Below are positions 27,736-36,405 of a stretch of 64,000 bases of DNA, in pieces. Within the stretch, counting starts at the first letter, position 1, and the number at the start of each line of letters is the position of its first letter. Source of the stretch: Pseudopedobacter saltans DSM 12145. GTDB taxonomy: Bacteria; Bacteroidota; Bacteroidia; Sphingobacteriales; Sphingobacteriaceae. The notes beneath the pieces were generated by a model, which was not told the DNA's origin, did not search any database, and saw only the letters and a list, made by a program, of their open reading frames with translations. The stretch is from positions 1,612,001 to 1,676,000 of the forward strand of contig NC_015177.1 in NCBI RefSeq assembly GCF_000190735.1, in the 5' to 3' direction. Made by a program: the position numbers and the translations under genes.

Positions 27736-27743
27736 CAAAGATA
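27736..27743 (-). promoter_or_regulatory. -7 promoter box of alaS
   Basis: Minus strand TATCTTTG, an exact TAnnTTTG, with the expected start point about 12 nt before ATG 27720. No convincing -33 TTTG is seen. It decides the start codon of alaS. Confidence 0.65.
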
Positions 27744-27869
27744 AAATATGAAACGTATTTTTTCCTATGTTTTTATATTCGAACAGATATATTCTTTGGC
27801 AAATTAGGATTTGATATATTTTTCTAACTAATTTGTGGCGTTTTTTCTCAATTAACTGAAGATATACTG

Positions 27870-28796
27870 ATGAAATTCCGTCTACAATACGTAAACTTAT
27901 TATTTATATTTATAACGATAATATCCTGTCAATCAAACAGTAAAAAAGAAGGCAAAATTAAAAACCCACATAACTTCGAATCTATTAAGGGAATCACCTT
28001 TCATGAGGTAAAGAGAAGATTTGAGAATGGTCTTTCCTTTGATACTATCGGCTTTCAGCAGGAGCCCCAATGGATACTCAGATTTCAACGCAACGATTCT
28101 GTAGAGGTTTATTCCTATGAGCTTAAAAGGTTAGTTGGCTTCTATCTTCACCATGACCATGATAATTATTATAATTTCGCAAGAGAATGGTTTGCAGTAA
28201 AACTGTTATCCAAAGACAGCATAGTATTGCAAAGACTGGAAGTTAAAAGTCTGCGGGTAAAAAATGATGCAAGATCAAATGTTTATATGACATTCTATTC
28301 CGAGAATTATATGGACAAAGTATTGCATAAAACCAAAGAGGAACTTACTAAACCAAGCGCAAAAGACACTGCTTTTGTAAGAGAAAGAATTGCTCTGGCT
28401 AATGCACATCCTTTAGATTCGACTTATCTTTTCGCTGCCCGGAATCCGGTAAAATTGGAAAGTAAAAGTAAAGCCATTACAGTTGAAAAATTCTCTTCCT
28501 TTGATCCGTTGACTAAAAGCAGTTCTTATGACTATATCTATCCGGAATACAAAATTGAAATAGCCAATGCCTATAAAAAATTCAATTATGCTTTTAGGGT
28601 AATCGTAGATGTTTATGGTAAAATTACTGTTTATGATTTTCCTACCTATGAAGAAGATACCAAAGAAAACATGAAGAAGGTGTTACAGGGAATCTGTGAT
28701 ATTTATTTAAGCAATTTACTTAAAATAACGCCCGGGAGCACTTTAGGTATCCCCCAGGCGTCATTAATAACTGTGTATGTGAAAGGGAAAGATTAA
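27870..28796 (+). CDS. Hypothetical lipoprotein with TonB-C-like C-terminal region
   Basis: 308 residues with a lipoprotein signal peptide (FIFITIISC; Cys20). The middle is not recognised. The C-terminal 80 residues ([29 protein letters not shown] ... [19 protein letters not shown]) follow the pattern of TonB-C-like domains (strand, G-kit turn, helix, G-x-P, strand) but the match is loose. Likely anchored in the periplasm or outer membrane. It is convergent with the DUF4251 gene, the two stop codons overlapping by 4 nt. Function unknown. Confidence 0.75.
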   Translation: MKFRLQYVNLLFIFITIISCQSNSKKEGKIKNPHNFESIKGITFHEVKRRFENGLSFDTIGFQQEPQWILRFQRNDSVEVYSYELKRLVGFYLHHDHDNYYNFAREWFAVKLLSKDSIVLQRLEVKSLRVKNDARSNVYMTFYSENYMDKVLHKTKEELTKPSAKDTAFVRERIALANAHPLDSTYLFAARNPVKLESKSKAITVEKFSSFDPLTKSSSYDYIYPEYKIEIANAYKKFNYAFRVIVDVYGKITVYDFPTYEEDTKENMKKVLQGICDIYLSNLLKITPGSTLGIPQASLITVYVKGKD

Positions 28797-29290
28797 TTTT
28801 CCCCTTTTTCTTTTTTCTCAGGTTTAGGCATGATGTATCCGTAAAAAGATATATTGGATCTTTGATTACTGTTTACACTTAAAGTTGCATAACCGTTTTC
28901 AGATATAGACAGTGCCATGGAATTTATTTCTTTGTAATCAGTTGGCACAATAACTATTTCCCAACCGCCTTTTTTACCTAATTTCTCTTTATACTTAAAA
29001 TTCTTGGAAGTAAATTTTATACCTCCTTCGGTAGGATCCATGGGTGCTGTATATGCGCGGCCATAGAAGGGCAAATAACTTTCAATTTGCGTTTTTCCAA
29101 CCTTCAGGTCATATTCACTGGTTAAATTGATATTTGTTCCTCTTTGGCTTAAAGCACTTTGTGCTACAAAAACATATTCCTGATCCTTAATAAGCTGTTT
29201 TAACTTATCGCCCTTTACTTGAGCAAAAAGCGTAACGGAACCCAACAGAACCGTTATTACCAAACAAACGGGCATTTTTATAAACTTCAT
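28793..29290 (-). CDS. DUF4251 family secreted protein
   Basis: 165 residues with a cleavable signal peptide (MKFIKMPVCLVITVLLGSVTLFA). The body matches the DUF4251 pattern: KQLIKDQEYVFVAQSALSQRG, LKVGKTQIESYLPFYGRAY, GGIKFTSKNFKYKEKLGKKG, and a C-terminal NSNQRSNISFYGYI. The function of the family is unknown; it is common in Bacteroidota. The stop overlaps that of the convergent lipoprotein gene. Confidence 0.88.
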   Translation of the reverse strand: MKFIKMPVCLVITVLLGSVTLFAQVKGDKLKQLIKDQEYVFVAQSALSQRGTNINLTSEYDLKVGKTQIESYLPFYGRAYTAPMDPTEGGIKFTSKNFKYKEKLGKKGGWEIVIVPTDYKEINSMALSISENGYATLSVNSNQRSNISFYGYIMPKPEKKEKGEN

Positions 29291-29348
29291 ATTGCTTGAA
29301 TTTTAATCTATATACAATAACGACGAAACACCCCTTATGTTTTGATAA

Positions 29349-30398
29349 TTAACCTTCTACAAAAATTTCCGTACCATTTTCTGTCGGATGGCCAGTACAA
29401 ATCAATACCCGTCCCTTTTCCACCTCATCGTCAGTCAATATCTCATTATAATCCATTCTCACATTGCCCTTTATACAATTGGAAGTACATGTACCACACA
29501 TTCCAGCGCGACATGAATAAGGAAGATTAATCTTATTTTCAAGCGCTACATCTAAAATCCGCTTGTTGTAGGGAATATCTAAATCATAGGTTTTACTCTG
29601 AAAATGTAATTTAATCGTGTATGTGTTTGTATCAACAACCTTTTCTGTTTGGTCATCATCATCGCCTTCATCTTCTGGCAATACAAATGTTTCTCTCTTT
29701 ATATTTTGAGCCGGAAATCCCATTCCCAATAAGCAGATCCGACATAAATCCATATAAAATATAGGCCCGCAGGTATAAAACAATGCCGCGCTTCTATCAA
29801 ATTCCAATTCGTTCCTGATAATCTCTTCGATATAGAAACGGTTCAAACGGGCTTTCAATAAATTTTTGCTATCACTAAAGATCCAAATAATATGTAAGCG
29901 ATCCGGATACTTTGCCTGCCATTGTCTTAGTTCGTCGATAAAAAGTGTATTATCCTCTGCTTTATTACTGTATACCAGAACTATTTTCGATTTGCTTTCC
30001 CTAACCAACGCTGTTTTAAGAATAGCATATAACGGTGTAATCCCTACACCTGCGGCAAAAAGAAACACGGTTCGCTTTGTACCCGGTTCGGTTTCGTAGA
30101 CGAACAAACCATTGGGGTCCTGAGCAGTCAGTATATCCCCAACTTTAATTTCGTGATGTAGGAAACGCGATATTTCACCATTATCTATTCTTTTAACAGT
30201 AATACTTAATTGCTGATCCACATCGGGTGAACTGTTTAATGAATATGACCGTCTGATTTCTCTTTCCCCAAAATGAAATATCAATGATAAAAACTGACCT
30301 GCTTTGTAAGAAGGGAAATTGCTGCTTACCGGAACTAGCTGAAAAGTAATGTTATCTCCAGGCTGAGAAATAATATCGACAATTTTTAACTGATGCAT
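29349..30398 (-). CDS. Ferredoxin-NADP reductase-like protein with 2Fe-2S domain (PaaE/Hcr type)
   Basis: 349 residues. The FAD-binding barrel (1-100) has RRSYSLNSSP, the NAD(P) domain (about 105-235) has LFAAGVGITPLYAIL and YTCGPIFYMD, and the C-terminal plant-type ferredoxin domain (about 255-349) has the cluster loop CRAGMCGTC plus a later Cys (ICTGHP). This is the layout of PaaE, Hcr and related one-component reductases that pass electrons to an oxygenase. No paa genes are nearby, so the partner is unknown. An acidic linker (EDEGDDDDQ) separates the reductase from the ferredoxin part. Confidence 0.88.
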   Translation of the reverse strand: MHQLKIVDIISQPGDNITFQLVPVSSNFPSYKAGQFLSLIFHFGEREIRRSYSLNSSPDVDQQLSITVKRIDNGEISRFLHHEIKVGDILTAQDPNGLFVYETEPGTKRTVFLFAAGVGITPLYAILKTALVRESKSKIVLVYSNKAEDNTLFIDELRQWQAKYPDRLHIIWIFSDSKNLLKARLNRFYIEEIIRNELEFDRSAALFYTCGPIFYMDLCRICLLGMGFPAQNIKRETFVLPEDEGDDDDQTEKVVDTNTYTIKLHFQSKTYDLDIPYNKRILDVALENKINLPYSCRAGMCGTCTSNCIKGNVRMDYNEILTDDEVEKGRVLICTGHPTENGTEIFVEG

Positions 30399-30544
30399 TT
30401 CTAAATAATAACTGACATCAGCAAAATAGGAATTTAAGGGAATATTGAGGTAAATTTATTGTAAGAATAAAACTTTCATAAGTCCATTGATTTATCAATA
30501 GACATGAAGTTTTTGATGGCTTCCAGTACAACAGACACTTTAAG

Positions 30545-30592
30545 AAAAAAGGCTATTTAGAATAAGAGATATTCTCTATTTAAATAGCCTTT
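30545..30592 (-). terminator. Terminator after the small periplasmic protein gene
   Basis: AAAGGCTATTTA (30548-30559) pairs with TAAATAGCCTTT (30581-30592), with an inner 5-bp hairpin (AGAGA/TCTCT), and T-rich sequence follows on the minus strand. It lies 8 nt past the stop at 30601. Confidence 0.85.
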
Positions 30593-30600
30593 AATTACAA

Positions 30601-30954
30601 TTAGTTAGTTTGAGTCGCCTCAGTTGCTAATTGCTTTCTCTTTGTTTTAATGTACTGATTTTGCTCTTCGTTAAGCACTTTGTAATAAGCTGCTGTACGA
30701 TCTTTAGTTAATTTTGCAATCTCAGCCTTTTTTTCATCTTCCGATAAAGCGGTATTCGCTTTAACCTTCTTCGACTCAGCTTTAAAATCGTCCATTAATT
30801 TGTTAATAGCGGCCTTCTGCTCCGGCGTCGCTTTTAACTCATCTAAGAACTCCTGAGAATAATAAGGGATTTTAACAGCAGGTTTCTGATCCTGTGCATA
30901 AGCGGACATCAAAAGTCCCATAGCTAAAGAAGCTGTAACAAAAAATCTTTTCAT
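30601..30954 (-). CDS. Small secreted helical protein (Spy/CpxP-like size and layout)
   Basis: 117 residues with a signal peptide (MKRFFVTASLAMGLLMSAYA). The mature part is charged and helical: LKATPEQKAAINKLMDDFKAE, SEDEKKAEIAKLTKDRTAAYYKVLNEEQ. ATPEQKAAINKLM resembles the LTPEQ-type helices of Spy/CpxP periplasmic proteins, but no LTxxQ repeat is complete. Own terminator. Function unknown. Confidence 0.75.
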   Translation of the reverse strand: MKRFFVTASLAMGLLMSAYAQDQKPAVKIPYYSQEFLDELKATPEQKAAINKLMDDFKAESKKVKANTALSEDEKKAEIAKLTKDRTAAYYKVLNEEQNQYIKTKRKQLATEATQTN

Positions 30955-31089
30955 TTTAAATTTAATAGTTACACCAAATTCATCTATTTTTTTTAAATCT
31001 GCAATACGAATTTAATATTTTTTTTATTTTTTTTTCTTTCAATGGTTTTACACATATGAGTATATTAGTCGCATAATTTAACGCTCGCT

Positions 31090-32391
31090 TTGGTTAACCT
31101 TTTTACTTATAAAACTCCGCGCAAATATGCGACGGACTTTAGAAGCTATTGTACCTCTACCAATCTAAAAAACGTGTACTTGTTGAGCATTTGCTCACTA
31201 GCAATCAATGTATTTAATCGCATTTTTGCCTTATTTTTTTGGCGGGATGTTATGCAATTGGCTAATTTCAGGGAACTTTCTTTATTAAACTGGATTCAAA
31301 TAACTACTGCAACCACATTTTTAATTTTATCAAGAAAAGCCTATAAAAGTAATTGGTCAAGAAAAAAGAAAGACACACTCTCTTTTGCTTTTATGCTGAC
31401 AATATTATTAACTACATTTTCCGTTAGTTATATAGTTTCCTTGTATAATACAAAAAATACGCTTACCGTCTTTTTAATTGGAATTGTCACCGTCTCCTTA
31501 TTTTTTGTTATCGAATACCGTAAAATAGCCACTGCAGCAGCAATTATTTCCAGCGTGTTTGTGCTGTCTATTATTTTTATTCCTATCTCTGTAAATCAAA
31601 AAATAATGAATGTATATGCGGGCTTGTTTTTAGGCTTTGTTCTACTTTGCTTTTCACGGTACAATTATTATTTCAAATCGCAACACTTTGTAAAAATAAA
31701 GCAATTAGAAGAGAAAAATAAAGAGATTGAGATACTGAACAACAGAAAGAAAGAGATTTTAACCTTTGTTGCACACGATCTACGTAATCCTCTTAGTAAC
31801 ATCGAAATTTTAAGTGAAATGATTTCGGAGAAATACGATCCAAATCTGGTTGTATTGATTACGAAGTCTGCCATTCAAGCGCAAAAAATTATACAAGATT
31901 TAATAGAAGCAGAAAAAGAACATGAAGAATCTATTTCGAGGCAACAGGTTAATGTATTCACTTATATTAAGTCTATTATCGATAAATGGAGAATAGATAA
32001 CTCCAGAAAAATATTATTAATAAATAATACCGAGGACATAGATATAGAAGTTAATATTTCTAAAATAGAACGTGTAATTGATAACCTGATAAGTAATGGT
32101 TTGAAATTTTCTCCCAAAGACAGCAATTTAGAGATTTTACTCAATCAGGATGATTTCTTTGTTGATATCACCATTAAAGACTATGGAATAGGCATCCCTA
32201 AGGACCTGCAACAACATTTATTTGATCAGTTTTCCGCCGCAGGAAGAACAGGCTTACAGGGAGAAAAATCTATTGGATTGGGATTGCATATCTCGAAAAA
32301 GATTGTAGAACAACATGGCGGAACAATCTCTGTGCTCAGCAGCGAGAACAAAGGAACAGCATTTACTATAAAACTCCCTATTGCGTCTTAA
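31090..32391 (+). CDS. Membrane sensor histidine kinase
   Basis: 433 residues. About six hydrophobic segments fill residues 25-200. A coiled-coil linker (EEKNKEIEILNNRKKEI) precedes the H-box FVAHDLRNPLSNIEIL (His about 229). The HATPase domain has the N box VIDNLISNGLKFSP, DYGIGIP, and GLGLHISKKIVEQHGG. There is no response regulator next to it. The frame begins at TTG 31090; I see no better start, the next ATG being inside the membrane region. Signal and partner unknown. Confidence 0.88.
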   Translation: MVNLFTYKTPRKYATDFRSYCTSTNLKNVYLLSICSLAINVFNRIFALFFWRDVMQLANFRELSLLNWIQITTATTFLILSRKAYKSNWSRKKKDTLSFAFMLTILLTTFSVSYIVSLYNTKNTLTVFLIGIVTVSLFFVIEYRKIATAAAIISSVFVLSIIFIPISVNQKIMNVYAGLFLGFVLLCFSRYNYYFKSQHFVKIKQLEEKNKEIEILNNRKKEILTFVAHDLRNPLSNIEILSEMISEKYDPNLVVLITKSAIQAQKIIQDLIEAEKEHEESISRQQVNVFTYIKSIIDKWRIDNSRKILLINNTEDIDIEVNISKIERVIDNLISNGLKFSPKDSNLEILLNQDDFFVDITIKDYGIGIPKDLQQHLFDQFSAAGRTGLQGEKSIGLGLHISKKIVEQHGGTISVLSSENKGTAFTIKLPIAS

Positions 32392-32600
32392 CAGTCGATT
32401 CTCCGCTTGACATAATCGAAGACTACCGTAATTTTTCTTTTTATTACAACGCAAAGGAAAAAATTCAAGAGATTATGCGTTTGTCTTTCACTATATCGGA
32501 GGTTCAGGTTCAATTTTTTGGGGTTGATTATAGCCAAAACTAGAGCAGCTTTGCCGGTTTACTTAGATTCCCTCAGCACTTTTCCTGCGATTTTCTTTTG
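32392..32600. other. Intergenic stretch before the 11-bp array
   Basis: No coding potential or clear structure found; it leads directly into the repeat array at 32601. Confidence 0.4.
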
Positions 32601-32699
32601 TATCGTAAGAGTAACGTAAGACAATCGTAAGCCTTGTAAGAGGGATGGTACGGAGAAGTGAAGGAGAAACGGAAAAGAAACAAAAGAAATACGAAGAAG
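32601..32699. repeat. Degenerate 11-bp-period purine-rich array
   Basis: About nine 11-bp units. The first three are clear: TATCGTAAGAG, TAACGTAAGAC, AATCGTAAGCC. They decay through ATGGTACGGAG and AAGTGAAGGAG to AAACGGAAAAG and ATACGAAGAAG. The GTAAG core recurs at 32605, 32616 and 32627 and then with small shifts. It lies between the histidine kinase and pirin genes, 130 nt before the pirin ATG. Confidence 0.75.
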
Positions 32700-32800
32700 G
32701 ATTAGCTCAAAGAGCCTATCTTTTATATTCCTAGCTCAATATAAAACAGATTTACGAAATACCTGTTTTTAAATAAACTTCACTCAAACATATGTATCTT

Positions 32801-32808
32801 TAGTTTTG
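32801..32808 (+). promoter_or_regulatory. -7 promoter box of the pirin gene
   Basis: TAGTTTTG is an exact -7 box, with the start point expected about 19 nt before ATG 32831. No TTTG lies at the right distance upstream. Confidence 0.5.
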
Positions 32809-32830
32809 CCATTTTCATTAAAAAAATATT

Positions 32831-33712
32831 ATGTCAAACATTGGATTAATTATAGAAGAACGGGCCGCTGATATTGGAAATTTTTTAGTGGGCAGGCTAT
32901 TACCTTTCCGCCAGAAAAGAGCTGTTGGACCTTTTGTTTTCATAGATCACATGGGGCCAGCTGATTTAAAAAACTATCAAAATCTGGATGTACCCGCTCA
33001 TCCTCACATAGGCCTATCTACTTTAACTTATTTATTTGAAGGTTCCATTATGCATAGGGACAGCTTAGGAACTGAAATGGAAATTACACCCGGTGCCGTA
33101 AATTGGATGACCGCCGGCAAAGGTGTTGTCCATTCTGAACGGACTCCCCAGTATCTAAGGCATTCGGATAAGCGTCTTCACGGATTACAAATATGGGTGG
33201 CTTTACCTAAAGATTTAGAAAACTTAGACCCTAGCTTTATACATATCGAAGCTAAAGATATCCCTCATTGGGAAGAAGGTTCTACGAAAATTAAACTGAT
33301 TGCTGGTGAAGCCTTCGGAAAACGATCTCCGGTTCCCGTTTATAGCAAGCTTTATTTTCTCGAAATCATAGCTTCTGAAGATACGACCTTAAATATTGGA
33401 AATGATTTATTTGGTGAAAGCGCTTTATATATATTAGAAGGCGAAATCGAAGACGGAGGAAATACTTATGGGCCAAAACAGATTTTAATAGCTAAGGATG
33501 CCAAGTTATGTCAGTTTAAAATGCTGGCGGGTACTACTGTCTACATTTTTGGTGGTGAGCCATTTCCAGAGGAACGTTATATATTCTGGAACTTTGTTAG
33601 TTCAGATAAAGAAACGATAGAAAAAGCTAAACAAGACTGGGTAGCACAAAGGTTCCCAAAGGTTCCTAACGAAACAGATTTTGTTCCTTTACCCCAAAGT
33701 AATGTAAAATAA
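32831..33712 (+). CDS. Pirin family protein
   Basis: 293 residues, a double-cupin protein. The N-terminal cupin carries the metal ligands in PAHPHIGLSTLTYLFEG (about 56-72) and MHRDSLG, with AVNWMTAGKGVVHSERTP completing the site. The C-terminal cupin (200-290) ends in GEPFPEERYIFWNFVSSD, typical of pirins. Bacterial pirins include quercetin dioxygenases and regulators; which applies here is not visible. Own promoter box; shares a strong bidirectional terminator with the convergent gene. Confidence 0.94.
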   Translation: MSNIGLIIEERAADIGNFLVGRLLPFRQKRAVGPFVFIDHMGPADLKNYQNLDVPAHPHIGLSTLTYLFEGSIMHRDSLGTEMEITPGAVNWMTAGKGVVHSERTPQYLRHSDKRLHGLQIWVALPKDLENLDPSFIHIEAKDIPHWEEGSTKIKLIAGEAFGKRSPVPVYSKLYFLEIIASEDTTLNIGNDLFGESALYILEGEIEDGGNTYGPKQILIAKDAKLCQFKMLAGTTVYIFGGEPFPEERYIFWNFVSSDKETIEKAKQDWVAQRFPKVPNETDFVPLPQSNVK

Positions 33713-33760
33713 AAAAAGCTTTCAACGCTGCAATATAGGATTCTTATCATCGCAGGACTC

Positions 33761-33823
33761 AAATAAAGTAGTCAAACTAATAAAAACTGATTTCCAGAGT
33801 TTATTAGTTTGATTACTTTATTT
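33761..33823. terminator. Strong bidirectional terminator
   Basis: AAATAAAGTA-G-TCAAACTAATAAA (33761-33784) pairs with 33800-33823 to give a 24-bp stem with a single G-U pair and a 15-nt loop. It lies between the convergent pirin and acetyl-CoA hydrolase genes, 13 nt from the latter's stop. Confidence 0.88.
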
Positions 33824-33835
33824 ACCAAATACAAT

Positions 33836-35338
33836 TTATGAGAAAATTTGCTTTGCCATGGTTCCTTTTTCTCTCAGATCTTTATAAATATCAAAAGCTT
33901 CTTCTAACAGATGAGGTGTTTGACCTCCCCTTTCACACGCTCTGTCAAAATAATCCAGCAAATACGAGCGATATGAAGGATGTGCGCAGTTCTCTATTAT
34001 TATCTTAGCTCTCTGACGGGGCGCCAGGCCTCTTAAATCTGCCAGTCCCTGTTCTGTTACTATAATATCTACATCATGCTCGGTATGGTCTACATGAGAA
34101 ACCATAGGTACAATACTGGTTATTTTTCCACCTTTTGCAATAGACTGTGTTACAAAAACGCTTAGGTATGCGTTTCTTGCGAAATCTCCTGATCCTCCGA
34201 TGCCATTCATCATATTGGTACCAGCGATATGCGTAGAATTTACGTTTCCATAAATATCACACTCCAATGCTGTATTTATCGAGATTACTCCCAGTCTCCT
34301 GATCACTTCCGCAGCATTACTTATATCCTGGGGACGCAAGATTATTTTATTACGATATTTATCGAAATTATCGAAAACCTTATGATAGTATTCTTCTGAA
34401 ACTGTGATGGAAGATCCGGAGGCAAAATTCAACTTTCCTGAATCCAACAAATCAAATGTACTATCCTGCAATACTTCAGAATACATAGTCAGGTTTTCAA
34501 AATCCCCCTCTATAAATCCGTTCAAAACCGCATTAGCTACTTTACCTATACCAGCTTGCAAAGGCATCAGTGATTTTGTAAGGTTTCCTTTCTTTATTTC
34601 GTCATTAAAAAACCCAACTAAATGCTTCGCAATAGCTTTTGTTGTTTCATCTGCAGGCGCAATCTCTGCAGGGCTATCCTTTTTATCTGTTAGAACAATT
34701 CCAATCACTTTATCTACCTCTATAGGTATTGCTATTGTCCCTACTCTACTATTTGCTTCTACGATATGTATTTCTGATCTGTTTGGATATTCGCCGGGAG
34801 AGCATATGTCATGAACTCCTATTATATCCAGTGAAACCGAGGTATTAAGTTCTATAATAATTTTATCTGCCAAGGCTGCGAAAGCCGCGGAATTACCCAC
34901 AGAGGTAGTAGGAATTATACTACCGTCTTCCTGAATTTTTGCTGCTTCGAGAATTGCGATATCTATTTTTGGAAAGTTATTGGCTTTGAGTAGGTTTGCC
35001 GTTTCTCCCAAATGCTGGTCTATAAACAAAACCTCACCGTCATTTATTGCTTTACGCAAAACGGTATCTACCTGAAAGGGCAACCTAAGGTGTAATAATT
35101 TAGCCGCAGCTAAAGCTCCATCTGTACCATGTCCAAGAGAAGCTCCGGTCATTAAGGTAATTTTGAGAGGATCAGTTTGGGCTCTTTGTACCAATGCAGA
35201 CAATACCGCTTTACTATCTCCTGATTTTGTAAAACCGCTAGATGCCACAACCATTTTGTCTTTAAAAAATGAAGCAGCCTTTTTATCGTCAATTATTCTC
35301 TCGCTTAGTTCTTTGTGTAAAATTCTTTCTCCAGCCAT
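33836..35338 (-). CDS. Acetyl-CoA hydrolase/transferase family protein (succinyl-CoA:acetate CoA-transferase-like)
   Basis: 500 residues. Matches the class I CoA-transferase family: an N-terminal domain with VVASSGFTKSGDSKAVLSAL and MTGASLGHGTDGALA, a middle SLDIIGVHDICSPGEYPNR, and a C-terminal domain with NMMNGIGGSGDFARNAYLS and DIIVTEQGLADLRGLAPRQRA. The predicted catalytic Glu lies in the C-terminal half (ALECDIYGNVNSTHIAG). Such enzymes move CoA between acetate and succinate or hydrolyse acetyl-CoA; substrate choice cannot be settled from sequence alone. Confidence 0.92.
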   Translation of the reverse strand: MAGERILHKELSERIIDDKKAASFFKDKMVVASSGFTKSGDSKAVLSALVQRAQTDPLKITLMTGASLGHGTDGALAAAKLLHLRLPFQVDTVLRKAINDGEVLFIDQHLGETANLLKANNFPKIDIAILEAAKIQEDGSIIPTTSVGNSAAFAALADKIIIELNTSVSLDIIGVHDICSPGEYPNRSEIHIVEANSRVGTIAIPIEVDKVIGIVLTDKKDSPAEIAPADETTKAIAKHLVGFFNDEIKKGNLTKSLMPLQAGIGKVANAVLNGFIEGDFENLTMYSEVLQDSTFDLLDSGKLNFASGSSITVSEEYYHKVFDNFDKYRNKIILRPQDISNAAEVIRRLGVISINTALECDIYGNVNSTHIAGTNMMNGIGGSGDFARNAYLSVFVTQSIAKGGKITSIVPMVSHVDHTEHDVDIIVTEQGLADLRGLAPRQRAKIIIENCAHPSYRSYLLDYFDRACERGGQTPHLLEEAFDIYKDLREKGTMAKQIFS

Positions 35339-35472
35339 TTTAAATAGTCGAGTTGATCCTATACAAATCTATTATGATTTATTTCTTAACTACAGCGACA
35401 TAAGTAAAATGTTTGTGGTATAAAGCAGGATCTTTTAAACGAAGACATGGCTAACCAAAAGGTTAAAAGTGA

Positions 35473-35502
35473 AGTCAGACTTCCTAAGACCGGAGTCTGA
35501 CT
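35473..35502 (-). terminator. Possible terminator after trpA
   Basis: AGTCAGACT and AGTCTGACT form a 9-bp stem with a 12-nt loop, 29 nt beyond the trpA stop. The T run on the minus strand is weak, so this is a tentative call. Confidence 0.45.
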
Positions 35503-35530
35503 ATACTATACCTGCCTCTACTTCCTCATA

Positions 35531-36325
35531 TTAATTACTTGATGCGTTACGAGAACGAATATTATTAATGAAGCCATCTATATGCGATAGATAATCACTG
35601 CCATCGGCTTTTAAAGTCTTTACAAATGCAGATCCTACGATTGCTCCATTTGCATATTTACTTGCCCGCATAAAAGACTGATTATCTGAAATTCCAAAAC
35701 CAATAATTAAAGGGTTTTTCAAATTCATTGATTTCACTCTTTCGTAATATGAAGTAATTTTATCTGACACATCTAAGGCACTTCCCGTAGTAGCAGAAGA
35801 TGACAACAGATAAATAAATCCAGATGACAAATCATCAATTTTTCGGATTCGTTCTTCTGAGGTTTGCGGCGTTACTATAAAAATATTGCTTAAACCGTTG
35901 TCCAGAAAATCATTTTTGTATAATTCTTCGTATTCATACATTGGTAAATCCGGAACGATAATGCCGTCAACCCCAACTTCACGGGCTTTTGTACAAAATT
36001 CTTTAACTCCATATTGAATCATTGGATTAACATAGCCCATTAATAAAATAGGAATGTTTACTCTTTTGCGTAAGTCTTTTAGCTGTTCGAAAAGGACTTT
36101 GACTGTCATTCCATTCTCTAAAGCTCTTTGCGAACTGGCCTGAATTACCGGTCCATCAGCTACGGGATCTGAATATGGGAAACCTATTTCCAGAAAGTCT
36201 GCTCCTGCAGCTTCTAGTTTTTCGGCTATTCTTAGTGTAGCATCCAGCTCAGGATATCCCGCTGTAAAATATATAGATAGAATATTCTCTTTTTTCTCTT
36301 GAAAAAGCTTTTGTAATCTGTTCAT
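35531..36325 (-). CDS. trpA: Tryptophan synthase alpha chain
   Basis: 264 residues. SIYFTAGYPELDATLRIAEKL, LEIGFPYSDPVADGPVIQAS (catalytic Glu and Asp), GVDGIIVPDLPMYEYEELY, FIYLLSSSATTG and PLIIGFGISDNQSF are typical. It cleaves indole-glycerol phosphate to indole for TrpB. The start codon directly follows a 7-bp tandem repeat, with no Shine-Dalgarno sequence. Last gene of the operon. Confidence 0.97.
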   Translation of the reverse strand: MNRLQKLFQEKKENILSIYFTAGYPELDATLRIAEKLEAAGADFLEIGFPYSDPVADGPVIQASSQRALENGMTVKVLFEQLKDLRKRVNIPILLMGYVNPMIQYGVKEFCTKAREVGVDGIIVPDLPMYEYEELYKNDFLDNGLSNIFIVTPQTSEERIRKIDDLSSGFIYLLSSSATTGSALDVSDKITSYYERVKSMNLKNPLIIGFGISDNQSFMRASKYANGAIVGSAFVKTLKADGSDYLSHIDGFINNIRSRNASSN

Positions 36326-36327
36326 TT

Positions 36328-36378
36328 CGTGTTTCGTTGTTCGTGTTTCGTTTCTCGTTATTCGTTCCTCGTTATTCG
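36328..36378. repeat. 7-bp tandem repeat (seven units) between trpB and trpA
   Basis: Seven units in perfect phase: CGTGTTT, CGTTGTT, CGTGTTT, CGTTTCT, CGTTATT, CGTTCCT, CGTTATT, then CG. It fills most of the 80-bp spacer and ends 2 nt from the trpA start codon. Confidence 0.9.
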
Positions 36379-36405
36379 ATGAACTAAAAAGCGACAGACG
36401 ATATT

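Noticed and set aside
32601-32699. Coding repeat or leader peptide
   Set aside because: No frame stays open across the array with a start and stop; the period of 11 is not a multiple of 3.
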